Below, one piece after another: positions 1-5,602 of a stretch of 5,887 nt of DNA. Origin of the DNA: Betaproteobacteria bacterium (GTDB lineage: Bacteria > Pseudomonadota > Gammaproteobacteria > Burkholderiales > SG8-41); NCBI GenBank assembly GCA_023266245.1, contig JAHFRO010000150.1:1-5887 (forward strand), read 5' to 3'. Below the pieces are notes generated by a model. It had not been told where the DNA came from and ran no database searches. It saw only the letters and a program-made list of their open reading frames with translations. The stretch's first letter is position 1. Every line of letters starts with the position of its first letter. Position numbers and translations under genes: made by a program.

Positions 1-15
1 CGGGGCTTTGTCCTT

Positions 16-50
16 AAACTTGAAACCTGAAACTTTAAACTTTAAACTGC
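16..50. repeat. Five-unit 7-bp tandem repeat upstream of the Rieske gene
   Basis: Five consecutive heptamers in exact 7-bp phase: AAACTTG (16-22), AAACCTG (23-29), AAACTTT (30-36), AAACTTT (37-43) and AAACTGC (44-50). All begin AAAC and vary only in the last three bases. The array ends 8 bp before the ATG at 59, so it occupies the place where a promoter and ribosome binding site would be expected. It is AT-rich in an otherwise GC-rich window. It is a short iterated repeat of unknown role and could change length by replication slippage. It has no unique spacers and is not a CRISPR. Confidence 0.8.
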
Positions 51-58
51 CATTGGCC

Positions 59-763
59 ATGCAGCGACGTGAATTCATCAAGATGTGCGCCGCGACCGCG
101 GCGTTCGCGGCGCCCGACGCGTTTGCTGCCAAGGATCTGAAGCCGCGCTTCTATTCGCGCACGCAGCTGGTGGACGAGCAGGAACGGCCACTCAAAATCG
201 CCCGCCTCGTCGTCGGCGAAAACTACATCTTCCACTACCCGTTTGAAGGCACGCCCTGCTTCCTGCTCAACCTGGGCAAGCCGACGGTGCGCGACATGCA
301 GCTCAAGACCGAGACTGGATCCGCTTATCAATGGTCCGGGGGCGTGGGCCCCAACAACGCGATCGTCGGCTATTCTGCAATCTGCGCGCACCGCATGAGC
401 TATCCGACGCCGCAGATCAGCTTCATCAGCTACCGCGACAAGTCGAGCGCCTCCAAGGTCATGCGGCCGAACGTGATTCACTGCTGCTCCGAGCACAGCG
501 AGTACGATCCGGCTTCCGGCGCGCGCGTGGTGGGCGGGCCGGCTCTGCAGCCGCTGTGCGCGATCCTGCTCGAGTACAACAGCAAGAACGACGAGCTTTA
601 TGCGATCGGCACGCTGGGCGGAGAGATGTTCAACGCCTTCTTCGCCAAGTTTGATTTCAAGCTCGCGCTCGACTACGGCTCCGGCATGGCGAAGCGTCAG
701 GTGGCGGTACGCACCGTGGTAAAGGACCTGCTGCAGTTCTGCAAGCAGCAGGTCAAGTGTTGA
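59..763 (+). CDS. Tat-exported Rieske-type [2Fe-2S] protein, unassigned subfamily
   Basis: Predicted 234-residue exported iron-sulfur protein. The start at 59 was chosen because it puts a twin-arginine motif (QRREFIK, arginines 3-4) at the N-terminus, followed by an Ala-rich stretch and a possible cleavage site near residue 23. An upstream TTG at 8 would add 17 residues read from a tandem repeat and bury the signal. There is no clear Shine-Dalgarno sequence. The cluster ligands appear to be C109-x-H111 and C143-x2-H146, followed by SEYDPASG and a GPALQPL stretch typical of the region after a Rieske cluster. Two things are odd. About 31 residues separate the two ligand pairs, against roughly 15-17 in ordinary Rieske domains. 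The second motif is CCSEH rather than CPCH, so the disulfide pair of bc1-type Rieske proteins is absent. Tat export fits a protein that folds around its cluster in the cytoplasm. Its redox partner is unknown and may lie to the left of the window. The Rieske fold is fairly secure; the physiological role is not. Confidence 0.82.
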   Translation: MQRREFIKMCAATAAFAAPDAFAAKDLKPRFYSRTQLVDEQERPLKIARLVVGENYIFHYPFEGTPCFLLNLGKPTVRDMQLKTETGSAYQWSGGVGPNNAIVGYSAICAHRMSYPTPQISFISYRDKSSASKVMRPNVIHCCSEHSEYDPASGARVVGGPALQPLCAILLEYNSKNDELYAIGTLGGEMFNAFFAKFDFKLALDYGSGMAKRQVAVRTVVKDLLQFCKQQVKC

Positions 764-788
764 CAGCCTGACCCCGTTTGGGGAGGAT
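760..788 (+). promoter_or_regulatory. Possible sigma70-type promoter for sodC
   Basis: A perfect -35 hexamer TTGACA (760-765) overlaps the stop codon of the Rieske gene. The 17-bp spaced -10 candidate, GAGGAT (783-788), is poor. The gap to sodC is 85 bp, so sodC could have its own promoter or be read through from upstream. Weak evidence. Confidence 0.25.
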
Positions 789-848
789 AGCCGCTCCCGG
801 CCGGGGTAAGGGGAAGACCGTTTCGCCAACACTCAAGGAGGAGCATTC

Positions 849-1412
849 ATGAAAAAGACTGTGGCCGTTCTGTCCGGCGTGCTGCTGCTCGCGGCGTGCG
901 CGGGCATGCAGGAGGGCGAGGGACCGGCGGCGAGCGTCAGGCTCGAGCCGCGCAGCGGCTCCAACGTCCAGGGCACCATCCGGTTCGTCCAGATCGGCGA
1001 TGTGGTGCGCATCACCGGCGAAATCACCGGCCACTCCAAGGGGCCGAAGGGCTTCCACATCCACGAGAAGGGCGACTGCAGCGACCCCAAGGCGATGAGC
1101 GCCAGCGGGCATTTCAATCCCCACAAGAGCAAGCACGGCGGGCCGTATGATCCCGTCAAGCATGCGGGCGACCTCGGCAACCTCGCCTTCAACGACCAGG
1201 GCGTGGCGAAGATCAACTTCACGGTGGGCGACATATCCGTGAGCAAGGACAAGTCCGACGGCATCATCGGCCGGGCGCTCGTCGTCCACATGGACCCGGA
1301 CGATCTCAAAACCGATCCGACCGGTAACGCCGGCGGCCGCGTGGCGTGCGGAGTCATCGTCGGCGGCGACGTTGGTGCCAGCCAAGGAAGCTGGAAATAC
1401 CAGCCATATTGA
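849..1412 (+). CDS. sodC: Cu/Zn superoxide dismutase, lipoprotein
   Basis: Converts superoxide to hydrogen peroxide and oxygen in the cell envelope. The product is 187 residues. An N-terminal lipoprotein signal (MKK, hydrophobic core, lipobox LAAC at 14-17) predicts lipidation at C17; the +2 residue is Ala, which favours the outer membrane by the Lol rule. By alignment with the known family, all metal ligands are present: copper by H70, H72, H88 and H147, with H88 bridging; zinc by H88, H96, H105 and D108. C77 and C167 are placed to form the conserved disulfide, and R164 in AGGRVACG corresponds to the active-site arginine. The start is supported by a strong ribosome site, AAGGAGGAG at 835-843, 5 nt before the ATG. 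It lies 85 bp downstream of the Rieske gene on the same strand and may be co-transcribed with it. A hairpin follows the stop. The residues 18-30 are a short polar linker. No truncation or missing residue is visible. Confidence 0.96.
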   Translation: MKKTVAVLSGVLLLAACAGMQEGEGPAASVRLEPRSGSNVQGTIRFVQIGDVVRITGEITGHSKGPKGFHIHEKGDCSDPKAMSASGHFNPHKSKHGGPYDPVKHAGDLGNLAFNDQGVAKINFTVGDISVSKDKSDGIIGRALVVHMDPDDLKTDPTGNAGGRVACGVIVGGDVGASQGSWKYQPY

Positions 1413-1420
1413 GACACCAT

Positions 1421-1448
1421 AGCCCGTCGCCGGCATCGGCGGCGGGCT
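1421..1448 (+). terminator. Hairpin terminator after sodC
   Basis: A 12-bp stem begins 8 bp after the sodC stop. AGCCCGTCGCCG (1421-1432) pairs with CGGCGGCGGGCT (1437-1448) around the loop GCAT, with a single G-U pair. It is very GC-rich. The following sequence (GTGCTGCTTTG) has only a poor T-run, so termination may be imperfect or factor-assisted. Confidence 0.62.
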
Positions 1449-1501
1449 GTGCTGCTTTGAGGATGCCGATTACGCCGACCACGGCGTGATTCATGACCGG
1501 A

Positions 1502-1535
1502 AAGCAGGGTTTTCCCGGAATCCCGAATCCTGCTT
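1502..1535. repeat. Inverted repeat enclosing a 7-bp direct repeat
   Basis: AAGCAGG (1502-1508) and CCTGCTT (1529-1535) form an inverted repeat. With G-U pairs the pairing extends inward by a few more base pairs. Between them, read on the minus strand, are two 7-bp units, GGATTCG (1530-1524) and GGATTCC (1523-1517), followed by a GC-rich variant. It lies about 83 bp past the hemN stop. On the minus strand the distal arm is followed by TTTCC, so a weak hemN terminator role is possible but not well supported. Confidence 0.45.
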
Positions 1536-1541
1536 CTTGTT

Positions 1542-1603
1542 CCTGGCGTCTTGGTGATTAAATCTGGCTGTTGCTTTTCCTTGGCGCTCTTGGCGTCTTG
1601 GCG
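1542..1603. repeat. Reiterated CTTGGCG / CGCCAAG intergenic repeat
   Basis: Variants of CTTGGCG recur at 8-9 bp spacing: CCTGGCG (1542-1548), CTTGGTG (1550-1556), CTTGGCG (1580-1586), CTTGGCG (1589-1595) and CTTGGCG (1597-1603). On the minus strand they read CGCCAAG and start 15 bp after the hemN stop. The open minus frame across it reads RRQDAKSAKEKQ, a pattern I recall from intergenic repeats sometimes mis-called as protein. The spacer 1449-1617 holds no gene that I can support, only this repeat and the inverted repeat beside it. Confidence 0.65.
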
Positions 1604-1617
1604 GCGAAAGATTTTCT

Positions 1618-3018
1618 TCAGATCACGCGCGAGTAGCGCCGCACTTCGCGGTCGTGCCGCAGATAGCGGTCGAACACCATGCAGATGTTGCGGATCAGCA
1701 GCCGCCCCTTCGCAGTCACGCTGAGCCAGCCGCTTTCGATGGTGAGGAGGCCGAGCTGCTCCAACTCGCGCAGCTCCTCCAGTTCGGCGGCGAAATAGCG
1801 GTCGAAATCGATCAGGTAAGCAATCGAGATCGACTCCTTCGACAGCGAGAAATGGCACATCAGCGCCTGGATCACCGCGCGCCGCAGCAGATCGTCCGCG
1901 GTGAGCTCGATGCCGCGCATGATCGGAAGTTCTCCCCGGTCGAGGCTGTCGTAATAGTCTTCCAGCGCACGGTGATTCTGGCTGTAGGTCGGCCCGACGG
2001 CGCCGATTGCCGACACACCCAGTCCCACTAGATCGCAGTCCGCGCCGACCGAATAGCCCTGGAAGCCACGGCGCAGCCGCCCTTGGCGCTGCGCCACCGC
2101 CAGCGCGTCCACCGGGAGCGCGAAGTGATCCATGCCGATATAGACATAGCCGGCTTCGCCGAGGCGCTGCGTCGCCAACACTAGCAGCTTGAGCTTGACG
2201 TCAGGTGACGGCAGATCGGCCTGGATGATGCGCCGCTGCGACCTGAACAGGGTGGGCAGGTGCGCGTAGTTATAGAGTGCGATGCGGTCGGGGCGCGCCA
2301 CCACCACACGCGCGAGCGTGCTGTCGAAGCTCATCTGCGTCTGCTTCGGCAGCCCGTAGATCAGGTCCACGTTGATCGAAGAAAACCCGGCGCGGCGCGC
2401 CGCCTCGATCGCACCGAGCGTCTGCTCTTCGCTCTGCAGGCGGTGTACCGCGACCTGAACCCGGCGGTCGAAGTCCTGCACGCCGAAGCTCACGCGGTTA
2501 AAGCCCATCTCGCGCAGCGCCGCGATGGCGTCCGAATCAACCGTACGCGGATCGACCTCGATCGCATATTCGCCGTCCCTGGCGAACTCAAAGTGATCGG
2601 CGAGCGTGCGCCACAGCGCGCGCAGCTCGGCGACGTTGTAGAAAGTCGGCGTGCCCCCGCCCCAGTGCATCTGGCAAACCCGGGGATCGTCGCGGAACAG
2701 CGCCGCCTGCATTGCGATTTCCCGCCCCAGGTAATCGAGATAACGCGCCGCCTTGCCCGCGTCACGCGTCACGATCTTGTTGCAGGCGCAGTAGTAACAA
2801 ATATCGCGGCAGAACGGCAGGTGCACATAGAGCGACAGCGGCCGGTTGATGCCGCCGATGTTGCGTCGCGCAGCCCACGACGCATAGGCCTCCGGTCCGA
2901 ACGCTTCGACGAAGCGGTCGGCAGTCGGATACGACGTGTAACGCGGACCGTTGCAGTCCAGCCTGCGGATCAGCTCCAGATCGACTTCGAACGGCAGATG
3001 ATCAGAAACAGAATTCAT
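1618..3018 (-). CDS. hemN: Oxygen-independent coproporphyrinogen III oxidase (radical SAM)
   Basis: Catalyses oxidative decarboxylation of coproporphyrinogen III to protoporphyrinogen IX without oxygen, a cytoplasmic step of heme synthesis. The product is 466 residues, close to E. coli HemN (about 457). Landmarks are the N-terminal GPRYTSYPTA (25-34), Y64 and H66 before the cluster, and the radical SAM motif C70-x3-C74-x2-C77, followed by C79 as in HemN. GGGTP (120-124) is the SAM-binding glycine motif. E154 in YAIEVDPR, Q181 in FGVQDF and D218 in NVDLIYGLP match conserved family positions. The C-terminal part (about 370-466) is the HemN-specific domain. This full set separates it from HemW-like proteins. 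The start at 3018 is chosen because a purine-rich ribosome site (GAGGGGG on the minus strand, 3031-3025) lies 6 nt upstream. The GTG 51 bp further out falls at the predicted promoter and adds no family sequence. It is divergent from fnr and shares an Fnr box with it, which suggests anaerobic induction. Confidence 0.96.
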   Translation of the reverse strand: MNSVSDHLPFEVDLELIRRLDCNGPRYTSYPTADRFVEAFGPEAYASWAARRNIGGINRPLSLYVHLPFCRDICYYCACNKIVTRDAGKAARYLDYLGREIAMQAALFRDDPRVCQMHWGGGTPTFYNVAELRALWRTLADHFEFARDGEYAIEVDPRTVDSDAIAALREMGFNRVSFGVQDFDRRVQVAVHRLQSEEQTLGAIEAARRAGFSSINVDLIYGLPKQTQMSFDSTLARVVVARPDRIALYNYAHLPTLFRSQRRIIQADLPSPDVKLKLLVLATQRLGEAGYVYIGMDHFALPVDALAVAQRQGRLRRGFQGYSVGADCDLVGLGVSAIGAVGPTYSQNHRALEDYYDSLDRGELPIMRGIELTADDLLRRAVIQALMCHFSLSKESISIAYLIDFDRYFAAELEELRELEQLGLLTIESGWLSVTAKGRLLIRNICMVFDRYLRHDREVRRYSRVI

Positions 3019-3053
3019 GTTAGACCCCCTCGCCTCGCACAACACGCGCGCAG

Positions 3054-3067
3054 CATGGCCCAGTATC
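3054..3067 (-). promoter_or_regulatory. Candidate Fnr-activated promoter of hemN (-10 and start site)
   Basis: On the minus strand the hexamer GATACT (3067-3062) matches TATAAT at four of six positions. A transcription start at 3054 would place the Fnr box centre (3095.5) at -41.5, the standard class II activating position. The predicted leader is about 36 nt. No good -35 hexamer is needed at such promoters. The geometry is read from the sequence; the use of this start is inferred. Confidence 0.5.
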
Positions 3068-3088
3068 ACACCGGCGGCGCTTGTTATT

Positions 3089-3102
3089 TTGATCTAGGTC
3101 AA
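3089..3102. promoter_or_regulatory. Fnr/Anr box between hemN and fnr
   Basis: TTGATCTAGGTCAA matches the consensus TTGAT-N4-ATCAA at nine of ten positions (G for A in the second half-site). The match extends to TTTTGATCTAGGTCAAAA at 3087-3104, a nearly perfect inverted repeat. It lies between divergent hemN and fnr. It is about 41.5 bp upstream of a candidate hemN start and overlaps the candidate fnr promoter, so it may activate one gene and repress the other. Confidence 0.88.
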
Positions 3103-3116
3103 AACCGATGTAAGAT
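3089..3116 (+). promoter_or_regulatory. Candidate fnr promoter overlapped by the Fnr box
   Basis: TTGATC (3089-3094) as -35 and TAAGAT (3111-3116) as -10 are separated by 16 bp, each matching consensus at four of six positions. The start would be near 3123, giving a leader of about 28 nt to the ATG at 3151. The Fnr box covers the -35 and spacer, a layout expected for autorepression as described for E. coli fnr. Confidence 0.42.
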
Positions 3117-3150
3117 GGCGACGCCCTCCCGCTGTCGATGGTTACCTACG

Positions 3151-3897
3151 ATGCCCTCCCAGCCCTCTTTCATGCCGGTCGACGTTCATAAGCTCAAAAC
3201 CGTTTGCTCAAGCTGCAGCCTGCGCGAGCTGTGCCTGCCCGCCGGCCTCGATCAGCGCGAGCTGGAGCAGGTCGAACGCGTCGTGAACCGGCGCCGCCCG
3301 ATCAAGCGCGGCGACTATCTCTATCGCGCGGGCTCGGAGCTGAACTCCCTCTACGCGATCCGCACCGGTTTCATGAAAAGCTGCGTGCTGCACGACGACG
3401 GGCGCGAGCAAGTCGCCGGGTTCCACATGATGGGCGATCTGCTGGGGCTCGACGCAATCAGCTCAAACAAGCACACGTGCGATGCGATCGCGCTCGAGGA
3501 CAGTGAAGTGTGCGAAATCCCGTTTGTTGTGCTCGAGCGATTGAGCCGTGATATTCCTTCGCTGCAGCAACATTTCCACCGCCTCATGAGCCGCGAGATC
3601 GTGCGCGATTACGGCGTGATGCTGCTGCTGGGCAGCATGCTCGCGGAGGAGCGGCTGGCGGCATTCCTGCTCAATCTTTCGCAGCGCTTCGCCGCACGCG
3701 GCTACTCCTCAACCGAGTTCAACCTGCGAATGACGCGAGAGGAGATCGGCAGTTACCTCGGCCTCAAGCTCGAGACGATCAGCCGCGTGCTGTCACGCTT
3801 TCAGGAAGAAGGGCTGATCGAAGTTCAGAGCAAGCGCATCAAAATCGTCAACATGGGCGCATTGCGCGCGCTGATCGGCCAGCACGACTGCCATTAA
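3151..3897 (+). CDS. fnr: Fnr/Anr-type oxygen-sensing [4Fe-4S] transcription regulator
   Basis: Cytoplasmic Crp-Fnr family regulator that is active as a dimer when its [4Fe-4S] cluster is intact without oxygen. The product is 248 residues, against 250 for E. coli Fnr. The four cluster cysteines are present: C19-x2-C22-x5-C28 and C121 in VCEIPF. This marks a true oxygen sensor rather than a cysteine-less Dnr/Nnr type. The cyclic-nucleotide-like sensor domain spans about 30-150 and includes LYAIRTGFMKS and GFHMMGDLLGLDAI. The dimerisation helix covers about 150-175 (MLLLGSMLAEERLAAF). The winged helix-turn-helix is about 190-235, with recognition helix LETISRVLSRF. E208, S211 and R212 match the residues that contact TTGAT in E. 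coli Fnr. The start at 3151 is preferred because it puts the first cysteine at residue 19. An ATG at 3115 lies inside the predicted -10 hexamer, and one at 3172 would leave a very short N-terminus. No start has a good Shine-Dalgarno. The codons before 3115 are antisense to hemN and not part of the gene. The family call is very firm; the start is less so. Confidence 0.95.
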   Translation: MPSQPSFMPVDVHKLKTVCSSCSLRELCLPAGLDQRELEQVERVVNRRRPIKRGDYLYRAGSELNSLYAIRTGFMKSCVLHDDGREQVAGFHMMGDLLGLDAISSNKHTCDAIALEDSEVCEIPFVVLERLSRDIPSLQQHFHRLMSREIVRDYGVMLLLGSMLAEERLAAFLLNLSQRFAARGYSSTEFNLRMTREEIGSYLGLKLETISRVLSRFQEEGLIEVQSKRIKIVNMGALRALIGQHDCH

Positions 3898-3903
3898 TCC
3901 CCG

Positions 3904-4041
3904 CTATTTCTTTACTACAGCCTGCCGGGCATTGACGATGCGCAGCACGGTCAGCGTGATCTTCCGGCCCGCGAGCCTGCGATTGATTTCATTGACCGCG
4001 CTGGCAATCGCATAGCGCTCCGCATCAAAAGAAAACGACAC
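3904..4041 (-). CDS. Possible small ORF or gene remnant behind nirK, unrecognised
   Basis: From a GTG at 4041 the minus strand reads 45 codons to a TAG at 3904-3906. The peptide runs MSFSFDAERYAIASAVNEIN, then a basic stretch, then TLTVLRIVNARQAVVKK. Its composition looks protein-like, with a helix-like segment (7-24) followed by strand-like segments. The frame is the same as nirK and stays open back to the nirK TGA at 4105-4107. It could therefore be a translated small protein, a fragment left by a deletion, or a former extension beyond the nirK stop. There is no convincing ribosome site. The pattern of a helix followed by a strand and QAVV faintly recalls a cystatin-like start, but I do not claim that assignment. 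Apart from this frame the 3898-4104 spacer holds a GC-rich alternating stretch (4095-4104) and nothing else that I can support. Confidence 0.3.
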   Translation of the reverse strand: MSFSFDAERYAIASAVNEINRRLAGRKITLTVLRIVNARQAVVKK

Positions 4042-4104
4042 CGCAGGCGAGTACGCCCGGCCCCTGCGCCGCAAGCAGGAACGCCGCGAGCGCAGCGCGC
4101 GCGC

Positions 4105-5532
4105 TCAACGGGCCCCCTGTGCCGTCGCGGCGCCGGCTGGCTGCGAGTCGATCCAGTGGAAGTACTTGAGGTACTGCTTGATCTCCGCGTCCGAGAGGTT
4201 CTGGTTCGGCATCGGGATGTTGCCGTATTCCTTCAGCATCGCCTTCGCGTCGGTGTCGGACTCGAGCATCTTGTCGGGCGACTTCAGCCACTTCGTGAGC
4301 CACTCGTCACTGCGGCGCTTGGTGACGCCGGCGATGTCGGGCCCGAGCTTCTTGCCCTGTCCGACCGAGTGGCAGGCGAGGCACTTGCTCTCGAACGCGA
4401 GCTTGCCCTGCACCGTGTCGGGATCGGTCGGCGTCGCAGACGCCGGGATGTTGTGGTGCTCGAGCTCTTTCTCCTCGGCCTTGGCGCTGGTGGAGATCAG
4501 CCCGATCGCGCCCTGCGAGGCGTTGGCGAAGTGGTGATCGACCATAATGTAGGAGCCGGCCTCGGGGATCAGGAACTCGACGATGGCGCTGTTGCTTGAT
4601 CCGAGCAGCACCGTCTGCATGCCACGGAACTGGTTGTCGGGATTGCCCTCGATCCAGACGCGGTCGAAGATCGTTCCGACCACGTGGAAGCTGGAAGTTT
4701 TGCTTGGGCCGACGTTGAGGACATGCAGGCGCACGCGCTCGCCGGCCTTGGCCGGCAGCGGCTTCTTCACCATGCCGTTGTGCACGCCGTTGAACACGGT
4801 GTGCGTCGGCTGCGACGCGCGCAGCCGATCGCCGTCGAGCACGTACAGCGGCGCGCCGCCAACCTTGCGCTTGTCCGGATCGGGCTTGGCGTAGAACTCG
4901 CTCTGTACGATCACGTACTCGCGGTCGACCTTGGTGGGATAGCCCTCGCGCGGCTCGACGATCACCGCGCCGTACATCCCCGAGGCGATGTGCTCGAGGA
5001 TCATTGGCGTGCCGCAGTGGTACATGAAGATGCCGGGATAGTTGAGCGTGAACTCAAAGGTGATGGTCTGTCCCGGGGCGATCGAGCGGTACTTGTCCTG
5101 CGGTGAGACCATAGCGGCGTGGAAGTCCATCGAGTGCATCATCGGCGCCGCCGTCACCTGCACGCCGGGCACCGGCTCGTCGCTGCGGTTGGTCATGGTA
5201 AAGCGGATCTTGTCGCCGACGCGCGCGCGGATGGTGGGCCCGGGCACCTGGTCACCAAAGGTCCAGGCACTGAACTTCACGCCCGGCGCGATCTCGATGA
5301 TCTTGTGGGTGGTGTCAAGCCGGACTTCCTTGACCGGCGAGGGATCGAGCGGTTTCAGCTCGGCGCCCATGCTGAGGCTGTTCCCCGACGCGAAAGCGCC
5401 CTTGTGGCGCTCGCTGGAGAGCGTCGCCGGCGCCGGCTTCAAGTCCATCTTCGCCGGATCGTATGGATCGCTGCGCGAGCCGCATCCAGCGATACTCAGG
5501 GTCAGGACGAGCAACAACAGCCTTGATTTCAT
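4105..5532 (-). CDS. nirK: Copper nitrite reductase with fused C-terminal cytochrome c, lipoprotein
   Basis: Reduces nitrite to nitric oxide in the envelope, the defining step of denitrification. The product is 475 residues, about 100 longer than a two-domain NirK. A lipoprotein signal ends in IAGC with C17 lipidated; Gly at +2 favours the outer membrane. Cupredoxin domain 1 (about 70-195) carries type 1 copper ligands H133, C173, H181 and M186, and type 2 ligands H138 and H172. Domain 2 (about 200-348) supplies H333 to the type 2 site. Catalytic D136 (HSMDFH) and H283 (SSFHVVG) are present. The short C173-to-H181 spacing resembles the class II, AniA-like branch rather than the Achromobacter/Alcaligenes type. 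After a linker (about 349-371), a class I cytochrome c domain (372-463) has C384-x2-C387-H388; M441 in NIPMPN is the likely sixth heme ligand. The fused heme probably delivers electrons to the type 1 copper. A ribosome site (AGGAGAG on the minus strand) supports the start. An Fnr box lies upstream. All active-site residues are intact. Confidence 0.95.
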   Translation of the reverse strand: MKSRLLLLVLTLSIAGCGSRSDPYDPAKMDLKPAPATLSSERHKGAFASGNSLSMGAELKPLDPSPVKEVRLDTTHKIIEIAPGVKFSAWTFGDQVPGPTIRARVGDKIRFTMTNRSDEPVPGVQVTAAPMMHSMDFHAAMVSPQDKYRSIAPGQTITFEFTLNYPGIFMYHCGTPMILEHIASGMYGAVIVEPREGYPTKVDREYVIVQSEFYAKPDPDKRKVGGAPLYVLDGDRLRASQPTHTVFNGVHNGMVKKPLPAKAGERVRLHVLNVGPSKTSSFHVVGTIFDRVWIEGNPDNQFRGMQTVLLGSSNSAIVEFLIPEAGSYIMVDHHFANASQGAIGLISTSAKAEEKELEHHNIPASATPTDPDTVQGKLAFESKCLACHSVGQGKKLGPDIAGVTKRRSDEWLTKWLKSPDKMLESDTDAKAMLKEYGNIPMPNQNLSDAEIKQYLKYFHWIDSQPAGAATAQGAR

Positions 5533-5553
5533 GACACTCTCCTGTCGAGACTA

Positions 5554-5566
5554 TGCGGTCATTCTG
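5554..5566 (-). promoter_or_regulatory. Candidate Fnr-activated class II promoter of nirK
   Basis: With the Fnr box centre (5595.5) set at -41.5, the start falls on an A at 5554 and the -10 position is occupied by CAGAAT (5566-5561), which matches TATAAT at four of six positions. The leader would be 21 nt before the ATG and contains the ribosome site CAGGAGAG. The fit to the expected spacing is exact, but the start is predicted, not measured. Confidence 0.55.
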
Positions 5567-5588
5567 TGCCGGCCGCAAAATGCGCCGT

Positions 5589-5602
5589 TTGACCTAGATC
5601 AA
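5589..5602. promoter_or_regulatory. Fnr/Anr box between nirK and the radical SAM gene
   Basis: TTGACCTAGATCAA matches the Fnr consensus at nine of ten half-site positions. It is the exact reverse complement of the box at 3089-3102, and the identity extends to 16 bp (TTTGACCTAGATCAAA, 5588-5603). It is placed to activate nirK from -41.5 and possibly the divergent radical SAM gene from about -61. Whether this site is bound by the Fnr encoded here or by a related Dnr/Nnr protein cannot be told from the sequence. Confidence 0.88.

Noticed and set aside
16..50. Repeat array as a CRISPR
   Set aside because: The units are 7 bp and contiguous with no spacers, and no cas genes are present.
772..783. 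CCCC-GTTT-GGGG hairpin between the Rieske gene and sodC as a terminator
   Set aside because: A 4-bp stem without a following T-run is too weak to call.
35..832. Long minus-strand open frame opposite the Rieske gene
   Set aside because: It is antisense to a gene with a Tat signal and Rieske ligands. The translation is Arg/Ala/His-rich low-complexity sequence typical of the complement of a high-GC gene.
753..1858. Two minus-strand open frames opposite sodC, one running into the hemN 3' end
   Set aside because: Both are mirrors of the well-supported sodC gene. The longer also reads through the intergenic repeats and overlaps hemN in another frame; no family motif is seen.
3019..3069. GTG at 3069 as the hemN start
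   Set aside because: It lies within the predicted -10 region, and the ATG at 3018 has a strong ribosome site. The added 17 residues show no family similarity.
3115..3117. ATG at 3115 as the fnr start
   Set aside because: It would add 12 residues unlike Fnr, lies only 12 bp from the Fnr box and falls inside the likely -10 hexamer. The ATG at 3151 matches the usual distance to the first cysteine.
2260..3150. Long 5' extension of the fnr reading frame
   Set aside because: This part is antisense to hemN and gives a low-complexity basic peptide. The Fnr homology begins just before the cysteine cluster at about 3205.
4088..4106. GAGCGC/GCGCTC inverted repeat at the nirK stop as a terminator
   Set aside because: The six-base arms overlap the stop codon, no T-run follows, and such GC-rich pairings are common by chance in this sequence.
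4156..5526. Several plus-strand open frames opposite nirK
   Set aside because: All are antisense to nirK, whose copper and heme ligands are complete; their translations are Arg/His/Val-rich shadow sequence.
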